From the NCBI GenBank assembly GCA_007115705.1, contig QXEO01000247.1:15054291-15118290 (forward strand): 64,000 nucleotides of DNA. Direction: 5' to 3'. The stretch comes from Dactylis glomerata. Taxonomy: Eukaryota; Streptophyta; Magnoliopsida; Poales; Poaceae. A program made the translations under genes and the position numbers. Below the pieces are notes generated by a model. That model worked only from the letters and a program-made list of their open reading frames with translations, was not told the DNA's origin and searched no databases. The number at the start of each line of letters is the position of its first letter. The first letter of the stretch is position 1. Shown piece after piece: positions 9,051 to 20,364 of the stretch.

Positions 9051-11971
9051 TTCGCAATTTTCTGCGCCTAGCTCAAAGGCGTTAAAGAAAAGCACTCTTG
9101 GGAGATAACCCAATGTTTTCTTTTCAGTACTTTTTCTTTTATTTGAGTCTTGGAAGTCATTACTACTGTAATGACCGCTCCTTATCTTGTTTATTTCGTT
9201 TTTGTGCCAAGAGAAGCCTCTAATTTGAGTGAGGTAAAGATTTGGAGATGTTGCTGTCCTAAAACTGTTTTCGGTGCTGCACCGTAAAAATTCATGAAAA
9301 TTCTCTGTTTATCTTTTGGACCTGCGATTTCTTGTGCATATGCCCCAGGTTATATCCAAACTTTTGTTAGTTGAACACTTTTTGATTTGAGCAACAGAAA
9401 ATCCCTCAAAAAATCGACCTTTGTCAGCTGTTCAGTTTTGACAGATTTCTGCCAATATTTGTGTTTGCCACTTTATCGCTTTCCTTTGAGTTCTTTTGAT
9501 CACGGAACTTTTGGGGAGGTTGCTACAGTAGTATTTACTATATATGTGGTGGTTTTGAGTTGAAACCTGAAGCAAATAGAGGATTGATTATATGTTATGC
9601 TTGCACTAATGTTGCTAATAGAATTGTGTTTAGTTTTGTATGAAGGAAGTTTTCAAGTGTAGGGATTGGAGAATGATGAGATGAGTTGAAGAATGGACAA
9701 AAGCTCAAGCTTGGGGATGCCCATGCATCACTCCAAGAAATATCCAAGAAGTACAAGCGTCAAAGCTTGGGGATGCCCCCGAGGCACCCCTTCTTCATCG
9801 GCAAAAATCAGGTCACCTTTCAAAACACTATATTTTTATTGCTTCATGCACTATGTGTTTTTCTTGGAGCGTCAGTAGTTTTAGTTTTCTTAGTTAGTTT
9901 AGTTTGTTTGTTTGCTGCAATAAATGGTTGGACCCCAACAAATTTCCTTTGGAGGAGATGTACTCGTTTTCATTTGCAAAGAACGCTCTAGTTTTCACTC
10001 TTATTAAAAATCGAGTGTTCTTCTTTTTCTGCTACTGCTTTTGGTTTTCGTTTTCGCCTTGATTTGCATTCAAACCTTGTCATATCTTTTCATCAAGGTG
10101 TATTTTTGCCTCTGATCTTTATTGGTTTTCATCAAAAGAGGTGTTTATAAAAATTTCAAATGGTGTTGGAAAAGAGAAAAAGCTTTGTGCAAAATAGTGG
10201 TACAAGAAGGAGCTTGTGTAGACTGCGGCTTAGGCTTTTTCATGTCATGCTTGATGTCTTTTTGATAGTATGCTTAGTGGTTTTGCTGTAGCATGACTTG
10301 TCTCAAATAACTGAGATTGCTTAATGAGCCTTTGAAAAAATCATGCGTTGTTTTTATTGTATGGAAGCATTATTTTGGTTTTCTCCTTGATGCTTTATTT
10401 GGGTTGACTTGGCGCATGCTCACACATGTTAGACTCTTACAAAGTCGCCAATAGCCTTCATGATCATTTAGTTTTTGACTTTTGATGCTATCTTATGCTT
10501 CTTTTAATGTCGCTTTGTCGCTTTGCATGATTATGGCCATTATTGCTCTCTTAGTTGGTCGCTCCCAGTCTTTTGCTAGCCCTCGCCTTGTACTGAGTAT
10601 GAGCTCTACTCGTGCATCCAACTCCTAAAAGCCAAAGTTTTCCAAAGTGTCCACCATACATACCTACTAGCAATTTTCTATTCCAAGTAAATTTGACTTG
10701 CTTTTATTTTCTCTTCAAATTAAACTCTTACCAATGTTATGCGAAATTCGGTTAGTAAAGCTCTCACGAACCGGAAGGCACACTTTACTTTTTCCTGTTC
10801 TTAAAAATTTGACATTGTGATCTCTTATGTTGAGTTGTTATGCTTGCAAGTTGTAAGTTGGATTCTAGCCGAGCCATGCTGTCATGGGGCAAGCTTTCAA
10901 CATTGCACTTCTTATTTGAGTTGATATCGTGATCTTTTGTTTATGGATGCCCGCGGTGTGAAATGAATTGGGAATCTTGTGGGGATCATGGAATTTGTAT
11001 ATGTGTTAGGGAAACGCCGGGCCGCCAATCTAAGCCATGCATAATTCATGGTGGAAATTTGCAGCATACCCATGGTGAACATTCAACGACGCATCTCACA
11101 ATAAAAAGCTAAACAAAAGGCAAATAAAAGAGATGTCGAGGTGTTCATTGTCTGCTTGTCCTATCATTTTGGTGTGGGCTTGTTCCATGTCATCGGGCAC
11201 GGAGGTACCCCATTGGCGGTTCTCAATGATATGCATATACTTACAATGACAAGAGCCTTGCTTGGGACTCTAAGTAAAGTAGCATGAGGTTTGGGTACTC
11301 GTATTCACGGGGCACGAGGTTTTCAACTTATGATTTGTCAAGCATATGCATCATAATTGTTCTCGCATTAACTTTAACCATTCAAGATGCTTATGATGGG
11401 GGCAATGAGAGCTCAAAGCCGGTAAGTACCATAATTTTTGAAGGTTATAAAACTTGCAATCACTGCTTCCCTCTGCGAAGGGCCTTTCTTTTACTTTTAT
11501 GTTGAGTCACCACCTTCTTTCTTTATGCACCATTAAGAGAGCATAGTTGTCATTCTTAGTGTGATATGCATTGTCCCAAAGTTCATTGATTGATTCATAT
11601 TGTTGGTTTCACTTGTTCTTAAATTATTTGTATCTAGTCGCCCTCTTAAACTTGAAGGTGTCCTATGCATTTATGTTTTGCTCTCTTTGAAGGACAAGCT
11701 GAAAACCATTTGTATGTTTTTCCTTATGATTTGAACACACGTTTGACTTTCATTGTTTTATTTTCATGATCTTTTGTTTATGTTCATTTGCATGTTTACA
11801 ACATGGTTGCTAAGTTCTTATTGTCATGATTATATCTTCATGCCCATGTTTTAAGTTCTTATGATCCCAGCTTACCAATGCTTACATATATGATCAAGAT
11901 TGTGTAGGTGCATGTCACCTCAAAAATTATTCTTTTGTTATCACTTACCTACTCGAGGACGAGCAGGAGTT
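9051..11971 (+). other. element 1 internal non-coding region
   Basis: 2.9 kb between gag-protease and the right LTR with only short frames and no polymerase motif. Its 3' part is related to the opposite-strand element 2: the ccctctgcgaagggcc segment at 11470-11485 reappears reverse-complemented near 29117, and the tgtcccaaagttc context near 11572 recurs near 27520. Confidence 0.8.
9707..9776 (+). repeat. two internal copies of the polypurine-tract 14-mer
   Basis: AAGCTTGGGGATGC occurs at 9707-9720 and 9763-9776, identical to the tract at 11972-11985 beside the right LTR. Confidence 0.8.
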
Positions 11972-11985
11972 AAGCTTGGGGATGC
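11972..11985 (+). other. element 1 polypurine tract
   Basis: AAGCTTGGGGATGC ends one base before the 3' LTR, the expected place for plus-strand priming. The preceding gaggacgagcaggagttaag is shared in outline with element 2. Confidence 0.75.
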
Positions 11986-11986
11986 T

Positions 11987-13614
11987 TGATACGTCTCCAA
12001 TGTATCTATAATTTTTGATGCTCCATGCTTGTTTTTACACCATTTGCCTATTGTTTTGTTACACTTAGTGGCACTTTTATGCATTTTCCGGAACTAACCT
12101 ATTAACGAGTTGCCACAGTGCCAGTTCCCTATTTTCTGCTGTTTTTGTGTTTCAGAGTGATACACAGGAAATATTCTCGGAATTGGACAAAACAAGTTCC
12201 TGAAGTCTTATTTTTCCCGGAAGCTTCCAGAGATCCGAAGGAGAGCCAGAGGGGGGCCACCAGGGCCCCACACGCAGGGGCGGCGCGGCCAGGACCCTGG
12301 CTGCGCGGGCCCCACGTGAGGGCGCCTGGCTCCCCCTCTGACATCGCCTCTTCGCCTATAAAGACCCCCCAACGGAAAAAACCTAAGTACCCGATCAGAT
12401 TTCCAAAACACATCGCGATCCGTCGCCACCGTCGACCCGAAGATCGGGAGGGTCCAGAAGCTCTTCCCGGCACCCTGCCGGAGAGGGGAATCGCCATCGG
12501 AGGTCTTCTTCATCGCCATGCTTGCCTCTGGAGCGATGAGTGAGTAGTCTACCTTGGACTATGGGTCCATAGCAGTAGCTAGATGGTTGTCTTCTCCACC
12601 ATGTGCTTCATGTTTAGATCTCATGAGCTGCCCTACATGATTGAGATCATCGTTATGTAATTCTACATGTTTGGTTTGTTGGGATCCGATGAATATTGGT
12701 GTTTATGATTAAGTTGCTGTACTGAATTATATCTTTTGTTATCTCTATGTTGTTTATGATCTTGCATGCTCTTCGTTGTTAGTAGCTATCTTGGCCGAGT
12801 AGTTGCTAGTGACTCCAAGAGGGGGTATTTATGCTCGATAGTGGGTTCATGCCTCTATTTCACCTGGGGGAGTGACAGAAACCTCTAAGGTGGTAGATGT
12901 GATGTTGCTACTAGGGAGAAAACAACATTCATATGCTCAAGGGCATATGCTTTGTTTACATTACACACTTTGCTTAATGCAATTATCTGTTGTTCGCAAC
13001 TTAATACTTCTAGGGTGTTCGGATTGATATCCCCGGGAGTGGATTATTAGTCATAGATGCAGTTGGATGGCGGTCTATGTATTTTGTTGTAATGCCCAGA
13101 GTAAATCTCATAGTGATCTTCTTGACATATCACGTTTATCTTTATTCTATCAATTGCCCAACTGTAATTTGTTTACCCAGCATGTGTTATTTTATCTATG
13201 GAGAGACACCACTAGTGAATTGTGGATCCCGGTCCTATTTCCATCATATTGCTATCACCTGTTTACTTTACTCGCACTGTTTACTTTACTCGTATTGTTT
13301 ACTTTACTCGCATACTATATTGTTTTCCACTTGATACGCTCATAACCTTTGTTTCAAGCAAACCAGTGAGATTGACAACCTCATCGCAAGTTGGGAACAA
13401 AGTACTTGGTTATGTGTGTGCAGGTTCCGCATCACCTTCAGTCGTCATTGTCTCTCCTCTCCTGATCGACATTAAACCTTGGTTTCTTAAACTGAGGGAA
13501 AACTAGCTGCTATACTCATCATACCTTCCTCTTGGGGTTCCCAACGGGCTGGTTATCCACCACGCACAAGGACCGTCTGCTCCCACGTCAACCACACGCC
13601 ATCAACCGGTAGCA
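11987..13614 (+). repeat. element 1, 3' LTR
   Basis: 1628 bp, collinear with 5168-6795 at a constant offset of 6819. It is followed directly by the AGGAG duplication at 13615-13619. Confidence 0.95.
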
Positions 13615-14219
13615 AGGAGGTGTTTTGAGCAAAACGTGCGCACACAATGCGGGCGTGATTTCGCAACAAACGCCGAGTTGCTTGTGTCGTATCTAGATCA
13701 TGCAACGGTCATCCGACGGCTGTTATAGAGGTTTTCAGGTTTCCACTATAAATTGATTTGCATAGGATACTTTCTCGAAACTTCGTGACATTTCTTGTGC
13801 TCGAACATGCAGTTAGCATGTTCGGTCTATTTAGGAAGTGGTTGGCCAGTTTGTTGAAATGAGAATGTGAATGCTTCAGTAAGTTAGTTTGTTATTATTT
13901 CTTTAATTGTTTTGGCAACATAACAAAAGAGATATATACTCCGACTCCTACTAGCGCTCCTCGTCGTCCCCATGCTCCCAAGTTCTTAGAGAAGTCCTCG
14001 CACCCACAAGATGGGGAAGTTTTTAGATCTCGAGCACCAAACTTAGCCGTCTTACTGGCATCAGGATTCATTGTAATATGTTCCTAGGAATAAAATTGTT
14101 TGTTGGTTTTGATAGCTCATTAAAGATCCTAAGCTCGGGTAGGCAATTAAGGGGAAACATTCCAACGAGTGAGCCCAAGGCATCCTATTTATCACGGAAT
14201 TTTCGTCAAATGATGGAAA

Positions 14220-15210
14220 CCATCAAACTATCACAATCATCTCAGTATGTGGGAGGCGCCGAGGCGGCAATATTCACCACAATGTGAGCAAGCAATAGGA
14301 CCGTTTAATTGGCCATATTGATAATCTTCCTTTTTCGTGGACGGTGGACAAATTAATCGGAGACAACAAGTAATCCTGGAGAGCGTCATAGAGAATTAAT
14401 TTGAGGCGTTGGGGCCGGATGGATGTTTTGCAGACATGCAGATTGGAGACATTAAAGACAAGGTTGGGCACGATGGACTGTTACTAGTACAAATGTACAA
14501 TGCATGTGTTTGTGCGAACACTGCAAGTGTGTGTGTGTGTGTATACGTAGCATCACACCTTATTTCGTGTGGGTTTCACTTTATAGTTCAAACCAAGTAG
14601 CCAAAGAAATCCATATGGACCCCGTTTCCCCCTCTCCCGTGTATTTAGACCACACGCCAGACTCGTGGTTTCTCGTAGTGAATTTCAAGATTAGGTTTCT
14701 CAGCGGTTTTGCCGCTGTTGAGCAACTGTCATCAAGGCTCGTGGCTATGCTAAGTGGCATCTCCCTAACCCTGATCTTCTTCCTACTCTGGCCTACCGTG
14801 GTGGCCAGGGGAGAGGTCGATCGAAGCGGAGGTGTGCAGGATGCTAGTGTTAGGCGGCAAGAGGGGGTGATGAAGCTGACCTTGTAGAAGCTTCCTAGGG
14901 ACGGCGAAGAGCGTCGCCCCTATCCTTGGTCGAGATTTTTTTTGTTTATGCTTGGCATTATAAAGATAAGAATGCGATGGAGAAGGAATATATGGTCATC
15001 TATGATAACGACATTTGCTGTGGGTGATAATTTTATAAATAGAGGATGAACAATGTAGAACGAGTGTACAGATCAATTGTGTGACTCACGGGCCGAGCTA
15101 GGCCCAGGGCCATGGTCACGGGCGCAACAATGGCGGTGGCAACTGAAAGGACCTTGTAGTAGCACTGTTCACACTGTTGTTGTGAAGGTGGCTGACGAAG
15201 GAATGACAAA
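14220..15210 (+). repeat. diverged repeat, copy A
   Basis: Shares with copy B (15900-16420) the ordered blocks ttcaccacaatgtgag, gtagaacga, tagtagcactgt...cacattgttg and gaaggtggc. The order is conserved but the spacing differs, which suggests an old duplication or two copies of one decayed element. Confidence 0.5.
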
Positions 15211-15339
15211 TGGGCCCTCGACATTCGCCTACCTGGCTTTTCGGCCCAGGGGGGGATACCATCGAGGGAATCACAAAGCTCATGAAGATGACGGCCTGGC
15301 GCAGCCCAGGGACGTAACTTGGCATACAAGATAAAGATT

Positions 15340-15830
15340 TGAAGACGGAGACCTAGTCGAAATAAGACTCGTTTAGGGTTTATTCTAACTAATCCGATCT
15401 GTAATCAACTTGGAGAACAATCTCGAGACCTAACCTTCACATATAAAAGGTTGGGAGGGAGACCGTAGTAGAGGCTAGACACTTTTTCACCCACCTCACG
15501 CCGGAGCGCTCGATAATTCAGAGCTCTCTGGTTCGGCTAGATCCAATCTACGCCACCATTGTAACACATCCATCAGAGCCACCCCATCAATACAAAGTCA
15601 GACAAGCAGGACGTAGGTCTTTACCCTACCAATGGGGCCGAACCTGGGTAAATTCCCGTGTTCTTCTGCTTTCGTCTGATCGCCGTCGAGTTCGTCAGGT
15701 CCCCAATGCGCTCCCTAGATCGAAAGCCCTTAAACATGGGCATTGCCGGGGTAGAACTTTGTCAGTGGCCTAGGGCCACACTCAGGGTTAGCTTTGCCCC
15801 TGATGCGATTTGGTCCTTGCAACGTTATTT
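15340..15830 (+). mobile_element. possible decayed LTR fragment
   Basis: Contains a TATA-like acatataaaagg (about 15439), followed by leader-like text with ggtctttaccctacc and ggccgaacctgggtaaa, phrasing typical of grass Gypsy LTR 3' parts. No second LTR, primer site or duplication is visible. Confidence 0.35.
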
Positions 15831-15899
15831 GAGGTAGGAGGCATATCCGTGGTTCTAATTTCACCGATTGATTTAGTACTTAAGATTGGTTGGAGTTAT

Positions 15900-16420
15900 A
15901 CCCACGAGATTTCTATCCCAAAATAGCCTCGTAACCATTATTTAGTTGCATACTCAAGAAGATAGTGCAAAGTAAAAAATGGAAACTATCAAACACCACA
16001 TTAAAAAGCACACAAATATCTCACTATCCTGGAGGCCAAAATGTTCACCACAATGTGAATATAGTTTGTGCATGTGTGTATCGACCTTAGCTACTTCATC
16101 TAAAGCTCGAGTATCGTAATCATGGAATGAACATCATGAATATATGTTTATTCTTGACAGATTGGAAATATAAGGAGGAATGGAGATGGAATGAGTGCTC
16201 GTCTATGATTCCAAGACGTGATGTGGGTGATACACTAATAGACGAAGGATGATTAATGTAGAACGATAGAAGAGCGCGATGATGAAGGTGTCCCGAGGCA
16301 ACGCTCATGGTCCGGAGCATAACAACGACAATGCAACCTGATAATACACAATAGTAGCACTGTCTCACATTGTTGCTATGAAGGTGGCCCGAGGCAACGC
16401 TCACAGTGGCTTCGTCTCCG
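15900..16420 (+). repeat. diverged repeat, copy B
   Basis: Counterpart of copy A. Internally it holds two close copies of gaaggtgtcccgaggcaacg (16286-16305 and, with one change, from 16380). Its beginning (15905-15982, aaaatagcctcg...tttagttgcatactc) also matches 16546-16632. Confidence 0.5.
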
Positions 16421-16540
16421 ATGAGAGTTGTTGGAGTGCAACGACATTCGAGACATGACTACATGAGGCATACCCCTATTTATATTTTTATTAATTATTA
16501 TTTCAGTAAGTAATAGAATATTTTAATTGGGCGAAATTAA

Positions 16541-16632
16541 AACCACGGGGATTTGTATCCAAAAATAGCCTCGCAGCAATTATCCTGAATATTTAGTTGC
16601 ATACTCGAGGAGGCAATGCAAAGTGGAGAAAA
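16541..16632 (+). repeat. diverged repeat, copy C (start of unit only)
   Basis: About 85 bp matching 15900-15982. It ends where the GC-rich MCTP upstream region begins. Confidence 0.6.
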
Positions 16633-17217
16633 ATCTGGACCGAGGGTACCGAAAATATGCAGAGAAACAGTCGCCGACGAGAGCGGCAGTGCGGCACACG
16701 ATTCCCTGGCCGGGGATCCCGCCGCCGCCGCCGCCGTTGCCGGCTGTGTCGTCGCATCAATGCCGTTGCCGTCGTTAAAAAACACGTCACACCGTCACGC
16801 TCACACCTCCCGTCCCCAATTCCCCAATCCGATGCCGCTTTCTGCCGCTCCACTCCCGGACAAGGCTCCGTGCCCGCAGGCGTCCATTCCACGTGGCGTC
16901 CACCTGCGTCCTACGTGGTCCCGGGCCCACCTCTCCCGGCCGTTGCCTCCTTTTAAACCCCCGCCGCCCACCTCCGCCTCCCCCACTCTCCGCTCCCCGC
17001 CGCCTCCTCTCCCTCCTCCAACGGTCGTATTCCCCATCAATCTCTTCTCTACCAAGCCCCAAGCAACTCCCATCGCTCTCACGACACACAGCCCACAGCA
17101 CCCGGCGGATTTCTTTCCCGAGAGAATCCAGCATCCTTTCTTCCCTTTCCGCTCCCAAGAAGCTTCCAGGATCCGATCGAGAGCAAGCCAAGCTAACTAG
17201 GACCGCTGCGCGCCGCC
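16633..17217 (+). promoter_or_regulatory. MCTP promoter and 5' leader region
   Basis: Abrupt change to GC-rich, pyrimidine-rich sequence upstream of the start codon. The cctccttttaaaccc stretch near 16947 is the nearest TATA-like site. Overlapping frames are compositional. Confidence 0.5.
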
Positions 17218-20200
17218 ATGGTGGAGGAGGGGGCGAGGCGGCGGGTGGTGGTGGAGGTGTGCAACGCGAGGAACCTCATGCCCAAGGACGGCCAGGGCAC
17301 GGCGTGCGCCTACGCCGTCGTCGACTTCGACGGCCAGCGCCGCCGCACCGCCACCAGGCCCCGCGACCTCAACCCGCAGTGGGGGGAGCGGCTCGAGTTC
17401 CTCGTCCACAGCCCCGGGGCCATGTCCGCCGAGACGCTCGAGCTCAACGTCTACAACGACAAGAAGGCCATCGCGGGGAGCGGCGGAGGCGGAGGGCGCA
17501 AGAGCGGCGGCACCTTCCTCGGCAAGGTCAAGGTGGCCGGGGCCTCCTTCGCGAAGGAGGGGAACGAGACGCTCGTCTACTACCCGCTTGAGAAGCGGTC
17601 CGTGTTCTCCCAGATCAAGGGCGAGATCGGGCTCAAGATTTGGTTCGTCGACGAGCCCCCGCCGCCGCCTCCTGCCGCTGCTCCTGCAGCAGACGAGAAG
17701 GCCGATGCCGCCGCCGCCGAGAAGAAGGACGCCACCGAGGAGACGGCTGCTTCTGCTGCGGCTCCTGCGGCCGAGGAGAAGAAGCCGGACGCGGCGCCCG
17801 CGGAGGAGAAGAAAGCAGAGGAGGCCGCCAAGCCAGAGGACAAGAAACCGGAAAAGGACGGCAAGAAGAAGTCGCCGGAGAAGGGGAAGAAGGACGGCGA
17901 GAAGCCCAAGGAGGACGGCAAAGCCAAGGAGGAGAAGAAGGAGGTAGTAGCAGCGGCGGCGCCTGCCTCTCCGTCCAAGGCCCCCCCGCCCTCGCCGTCG
18001 AAGATGCAGCTGGCGACCGCCGGAGTTGCCGGCGACCTCGAGATCCGTCCCCAGACCGCCGCCGAACGGAGCATGGCCGCCTCGGGCGGCGGCAGCGCGT
18101 CGTACGATCTGGTGGATCGCGTGCCGTACCTGTTCGTCCGGCTTCTCAAGGCGAAGCATCATGGAGACGGCGGTGGCAAGCAGCCGCTGTACGCGCAGCT
18201 GTGCATCGGCGCTCACACCGTGCGGACGAGAGCTGCGGCGTCCGCCGGCGAGTGGGACCAGGTGTTCGCCTTCCACAAGGCCAGCCTCACCGCCTCGTCG
18301 CTGGAAGTCACCGTCCATGAGGAAGCCAAGAAGCCGGATAAGGAGGGGGAGCCGACGCCGGAGGACGCCAACCTCGGCTTCGTCTCCTTTGATCTCCAGG
18401 AAGTGCCCAAGCGGTCGCCGCCGGACAGCGCGCTCGCGCCGCAGTGGTACACCCTCGAGGGGCACGCTGAGGATGGCACGACCACCTGCGACGTCATGCT
18501 TGCCGTGTGGGTCGGCACGCAGGTGGACGAGGCGTTCCAGGAAGCGTGGCAGTCCGACTCCGGCGGCAACTTGGTCCACACCCGCTCCAAGGCGTACCTG
18601 TCCCCGAAGCTCTGGTACCTCCGCCTCAACGTCATTCAAGCGCAGGACTTGCGCCTGCCGTCCCCGCCGGACGCCAAGGCGAAGCAGTTCGGGCCAGCCT
18701 TCCCGGAGCTGTACGTCAAGGCGCAGCTCGGCGCCCAGGTGTTCAAGACCGGCCGCATTGCCCTCGGCAGCGCGGCTGCCGGGGCGTCCAACCCGAGCTG
18801 GAACGAGGATCTGCTGTTCGTCGCCGCCGAGCCGTTCGACCCCTTCTTGACTGTCGCCGTGGAGGACGTCTTCTCTGGTCAGCTGGTCGGCCAGGCGCGC
18901 GTGCCGCTGTCATCTGTGCACCGGCGTTCTGACGACCGGGCCGAGCCGCCGTCGCGTTGGCTCAACCTTTGCGGCGACGAGGCCCGGCCATATGCCGGGC
19001 GAGTGCACGTCCGCGTCTGCCTGGAGGGCGGGTACCATGTGCTGGACGAGGCGGCGAACGTGGCGAGCGACGTGCGCGCGGCGTCGAAGCAGCTCTCCAA
19101 GCCTCCGGTGGGCATGCTCGAGGTCGGCATCCGCGGCGCGTCCAACCTGGTGCCGATGAAGATCGCCAAGGACGGGTCGAGCGGCTCGACGGACGCGTAC
19201 GTCGTGCTCAAGTACGGCCCCAAGTGGGCGCGCACACGCACCATCCTGGACCAGTTCAACCCGCGGTGGAACGAGCAGTACGCCTGGGACGTGTTCGACC
19301 CTTGCACCGTGCTCTCCATCGCCGTCTTCGACAACGTCCGGTACAAGATCACCGACGCCGCCGACGCCGGGAAGCTGCCCAGGGACGCCCGCATCGGGAA
19401 GCTGCGCATCCGGCTCTCGACGCTCGACACGAACAGGGTGTACGTCATCAACTACGCACTCACGGCGGTGCACCCCGTCGGCGTGCGCAAGATGGGCGAG
19501 CTGGAGCTGGCCATCCGGTTCACCTGTCCGTCGTGGCTGACCCTGATGCAGGCATACGGGAGCCCGCTGCTGCCGCGCATGCACTACGTCAAGCCGCTCG
19601 GCCCGGCGCAGCAGGACGTGCTCCGGCACACGGCGATGCGCATCGTGTCGGGGCGCCTGGCGCGGTCGGAGCCGCCGCTGGGGCCGGAGGTGGTCCAGTA
19701 CCTGCTCGACACGGACACGCACACATGGAGCATGCGGCGGAGCAAGGCCAACTGGTTCCGCGTCGTGGGCTGCCTGTCGCACGTCGCCACGGCGGTGAAG
19801 TGGGCGCACCGGGTGCGGACGTGGGAGCACTCGCCGACCACCGTGCTGGTGCACATGCTGCTCGTCGCCATCGTGCTCTGCCCGGAGATGATCCTGCCCA
19901 CCGTCTGCCTGTACCTCTTCCTCGTCCTGCTCTGGCGCTATCGCTCGCGCCCTCGCGAGCCGACGGGCATGGACCCGCGTCTCTCCCACGTCGACAGCGT
20001 CAGCCCCGACGAGCTCGACGAGGAGTTCGACGGCCTTCCCTCGGGGCGCCCCGCCGACGTCGTGCGGATGCGGTACGACAGGCTGCGCGCCGTGGCCGGG
20101 CGCGCGCAGACGCTGCTTGGCGACGTGGCGGCGCAGGGGGAGCGCATTGAGGCGCTGCTGTCCTGGCGAGACCCGCGCGCCACGGGTGTGTTCGCCGTGG

Positions 20201-20364
20201 TTATCCTGCTGACCGCGCTGGTGCTCTACGCTGTGCCGTTCAAGGTGCTGCTGCTGGGCATGGGGTTCTTCTACCTCCGGCACCCCAGGTTCCGCGGCGA
20301 CATGCCGTCCGCAGGGTTCAACTTCTTCCGGCGCCTGCCATCGCTGTCGGACCGGGTTCTCTAG
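17218..20364 (+). CDS. QKY: QUIRKY-like multiple C2 domain and transmembrane protein (MCTP)
   Basis: Single-exon 1048-residue protein. MCTPs sit at ER-plasma membrane contacts and plasmodesmata; QUIRKY acts in cell-to-cell signalling during organ shaping. A first C2 domain spans about residues 8-125 (VVVEVCNARNLMPKDGQGT, then VYNDKKA). It leads to the family signature PLEKRSVFSQIKGEIGLKIW and a long Ala/Glu/Lys/Pro linker (about 145-285). Three further C2 domains follow at roughly 300-430, 465-610 and 640-775 (GMLEVGIRGASNLVPMK; STDAYVVLKYGPKWARTRT). The C-terminal PRT_C region (about 875-1048) holds two hydrophobic segments (VLVHMLLVAIVLCPEMILP; VFAVVILLTALVLYAVPF). Length and order match QKY-type MCTPs. 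The ATG at 17218 is in a CGCCGCCATGG context. High GC produces long false frames on the other strand. Orthology to QKY rather than a sister MCTP is inferred from the first C2 and linker. Confidence 0.92.
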   Translation: MVEEGARRRVVVEVCNARNLMPKDGQGTACAYAVVDFDGQRRRTATRPRDLNPQWGERLEFLVHSPGAMSAETLELNVYNDKKAIAGSGGGGGRKSGGTFLGKVKVAGASFAKEGNETLVYYPLEKRSVFSQIKGEIGLKIWFVDEPPPPPPAAAPAADEKADAAAAEKKDATEETAASAAAPAAEEKKPDAAPAEEKKAEEAAKPEDKKPEKDGKKKSPEKGKKDGEKPKEDGKAKEEKKEVVAAAAPASPSKAPPPSPSKMQLATAGVAGDLEIRPQTAAERSMAASGGGSASYDLVDRVPYLFVRLLKAKHHGDGGGKQPLYAQLCIGAHTVRTRAAASAGEWDQVFAFHKASLTASSLEVTVHEEAKKPDKEGEPTPEDANLGFVSFDLQEVPKRSPPDSALAPQWYTLEGHAEDGTTTCDVMLAVWVGTQVDEAFQEAWQSDSGGNLVHTRSKAYLSPKLWYLRLNVIQAQDLRLPSPPDAKAKQFGPAFPELYVKAQLGAQVFKTGRIALGSAAAGASNPSWNEDLLFVAAEPFDPFLTVAVEDVFSGQLVGQARVPLSSVHRRSDDRAEPPSRWLNLCGDEARPYAGRVHVRVCLEGGYHVLDEAANVASDVRAASKQLSKPPVGMLEVGIRGASNLVPMKIAKDGSSGSTDAYVVLKYGPKWARTRTILDQFNPRWNEQYAWDVFDPCTVLSIAVFDNVRYKITDAADAGKLPRDARIGKLRIRLSTLDTNRVYVINYALTAVHPVGVRKMGELELAIRFTCPSWLTLMQAYGSPLLPRMHYVKPLGPAQQDVLRHTAMRIVSGRLARSEPPLGPEVVQYLLDTDTHTWSMRRSKANWFRVVGCLSHVATAVKWAHRVRTWEHSPTTVLVHMLLVAIVLCPEMILPTVCLYLFLVLLWRYRSRPREPTGMDPRLSHVDSVSPDELDEEFDGLPSGRPADVVRMRYDRLRAVAGRAQTLLGDVAAQGERIEALLSWRDPRATGVFAVVILLTALVLYAVPFKVLLLGMGFFYLRHPRFRGDMPSAGFNFFRRLPSLSDRVL

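Larger units (their letters stand above)
5168..13614 (+). mobile_element. complete non-autonomous Gypsy-type LTR retrotransposon (element 1)
   Basis: 8447-bp element with two 1628-bp LTRs (5168-6795, 11987-13614), TG...CA ends, a tRNA-Asp-type primer site, a purine-rich tract before the right LTR and perfect AGGAG duplications. It encodes an open gag-protease frame (6987-9050). The following 2.9 kb (9051-11986) has no reverse transcriptase, RNase H or integrase, so reverse transcription and integration must be supplied by a partner. By eye the LTRs differ at about 30 sites (1.8%), nearly all transitions, which means a recent insertion. I do not assign a named family. Confidence 0.93.
13620..16540. 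other. intergenic DNA with degenerate repeats
   Basis: No gene recognised. Pieces of 14220-15210 and 15900-16420 are diverged copies of one another (see the repeat entries). 15340-15830 looks like an LTR-type promoter fragment. A short GT microsatellite lies at 14527-14542. Confidence 0.55.

Noticed and set aside
17197..18639. Long open frame (480 codons) on the minus strand across the MCTP gene
   Set aside because: A shadow of GC-rich codon use in the real plus-strand gene: it is Arg/Leu/Gly-biased without domains. The same holds for 18910-20376 and the other overlapping frames.
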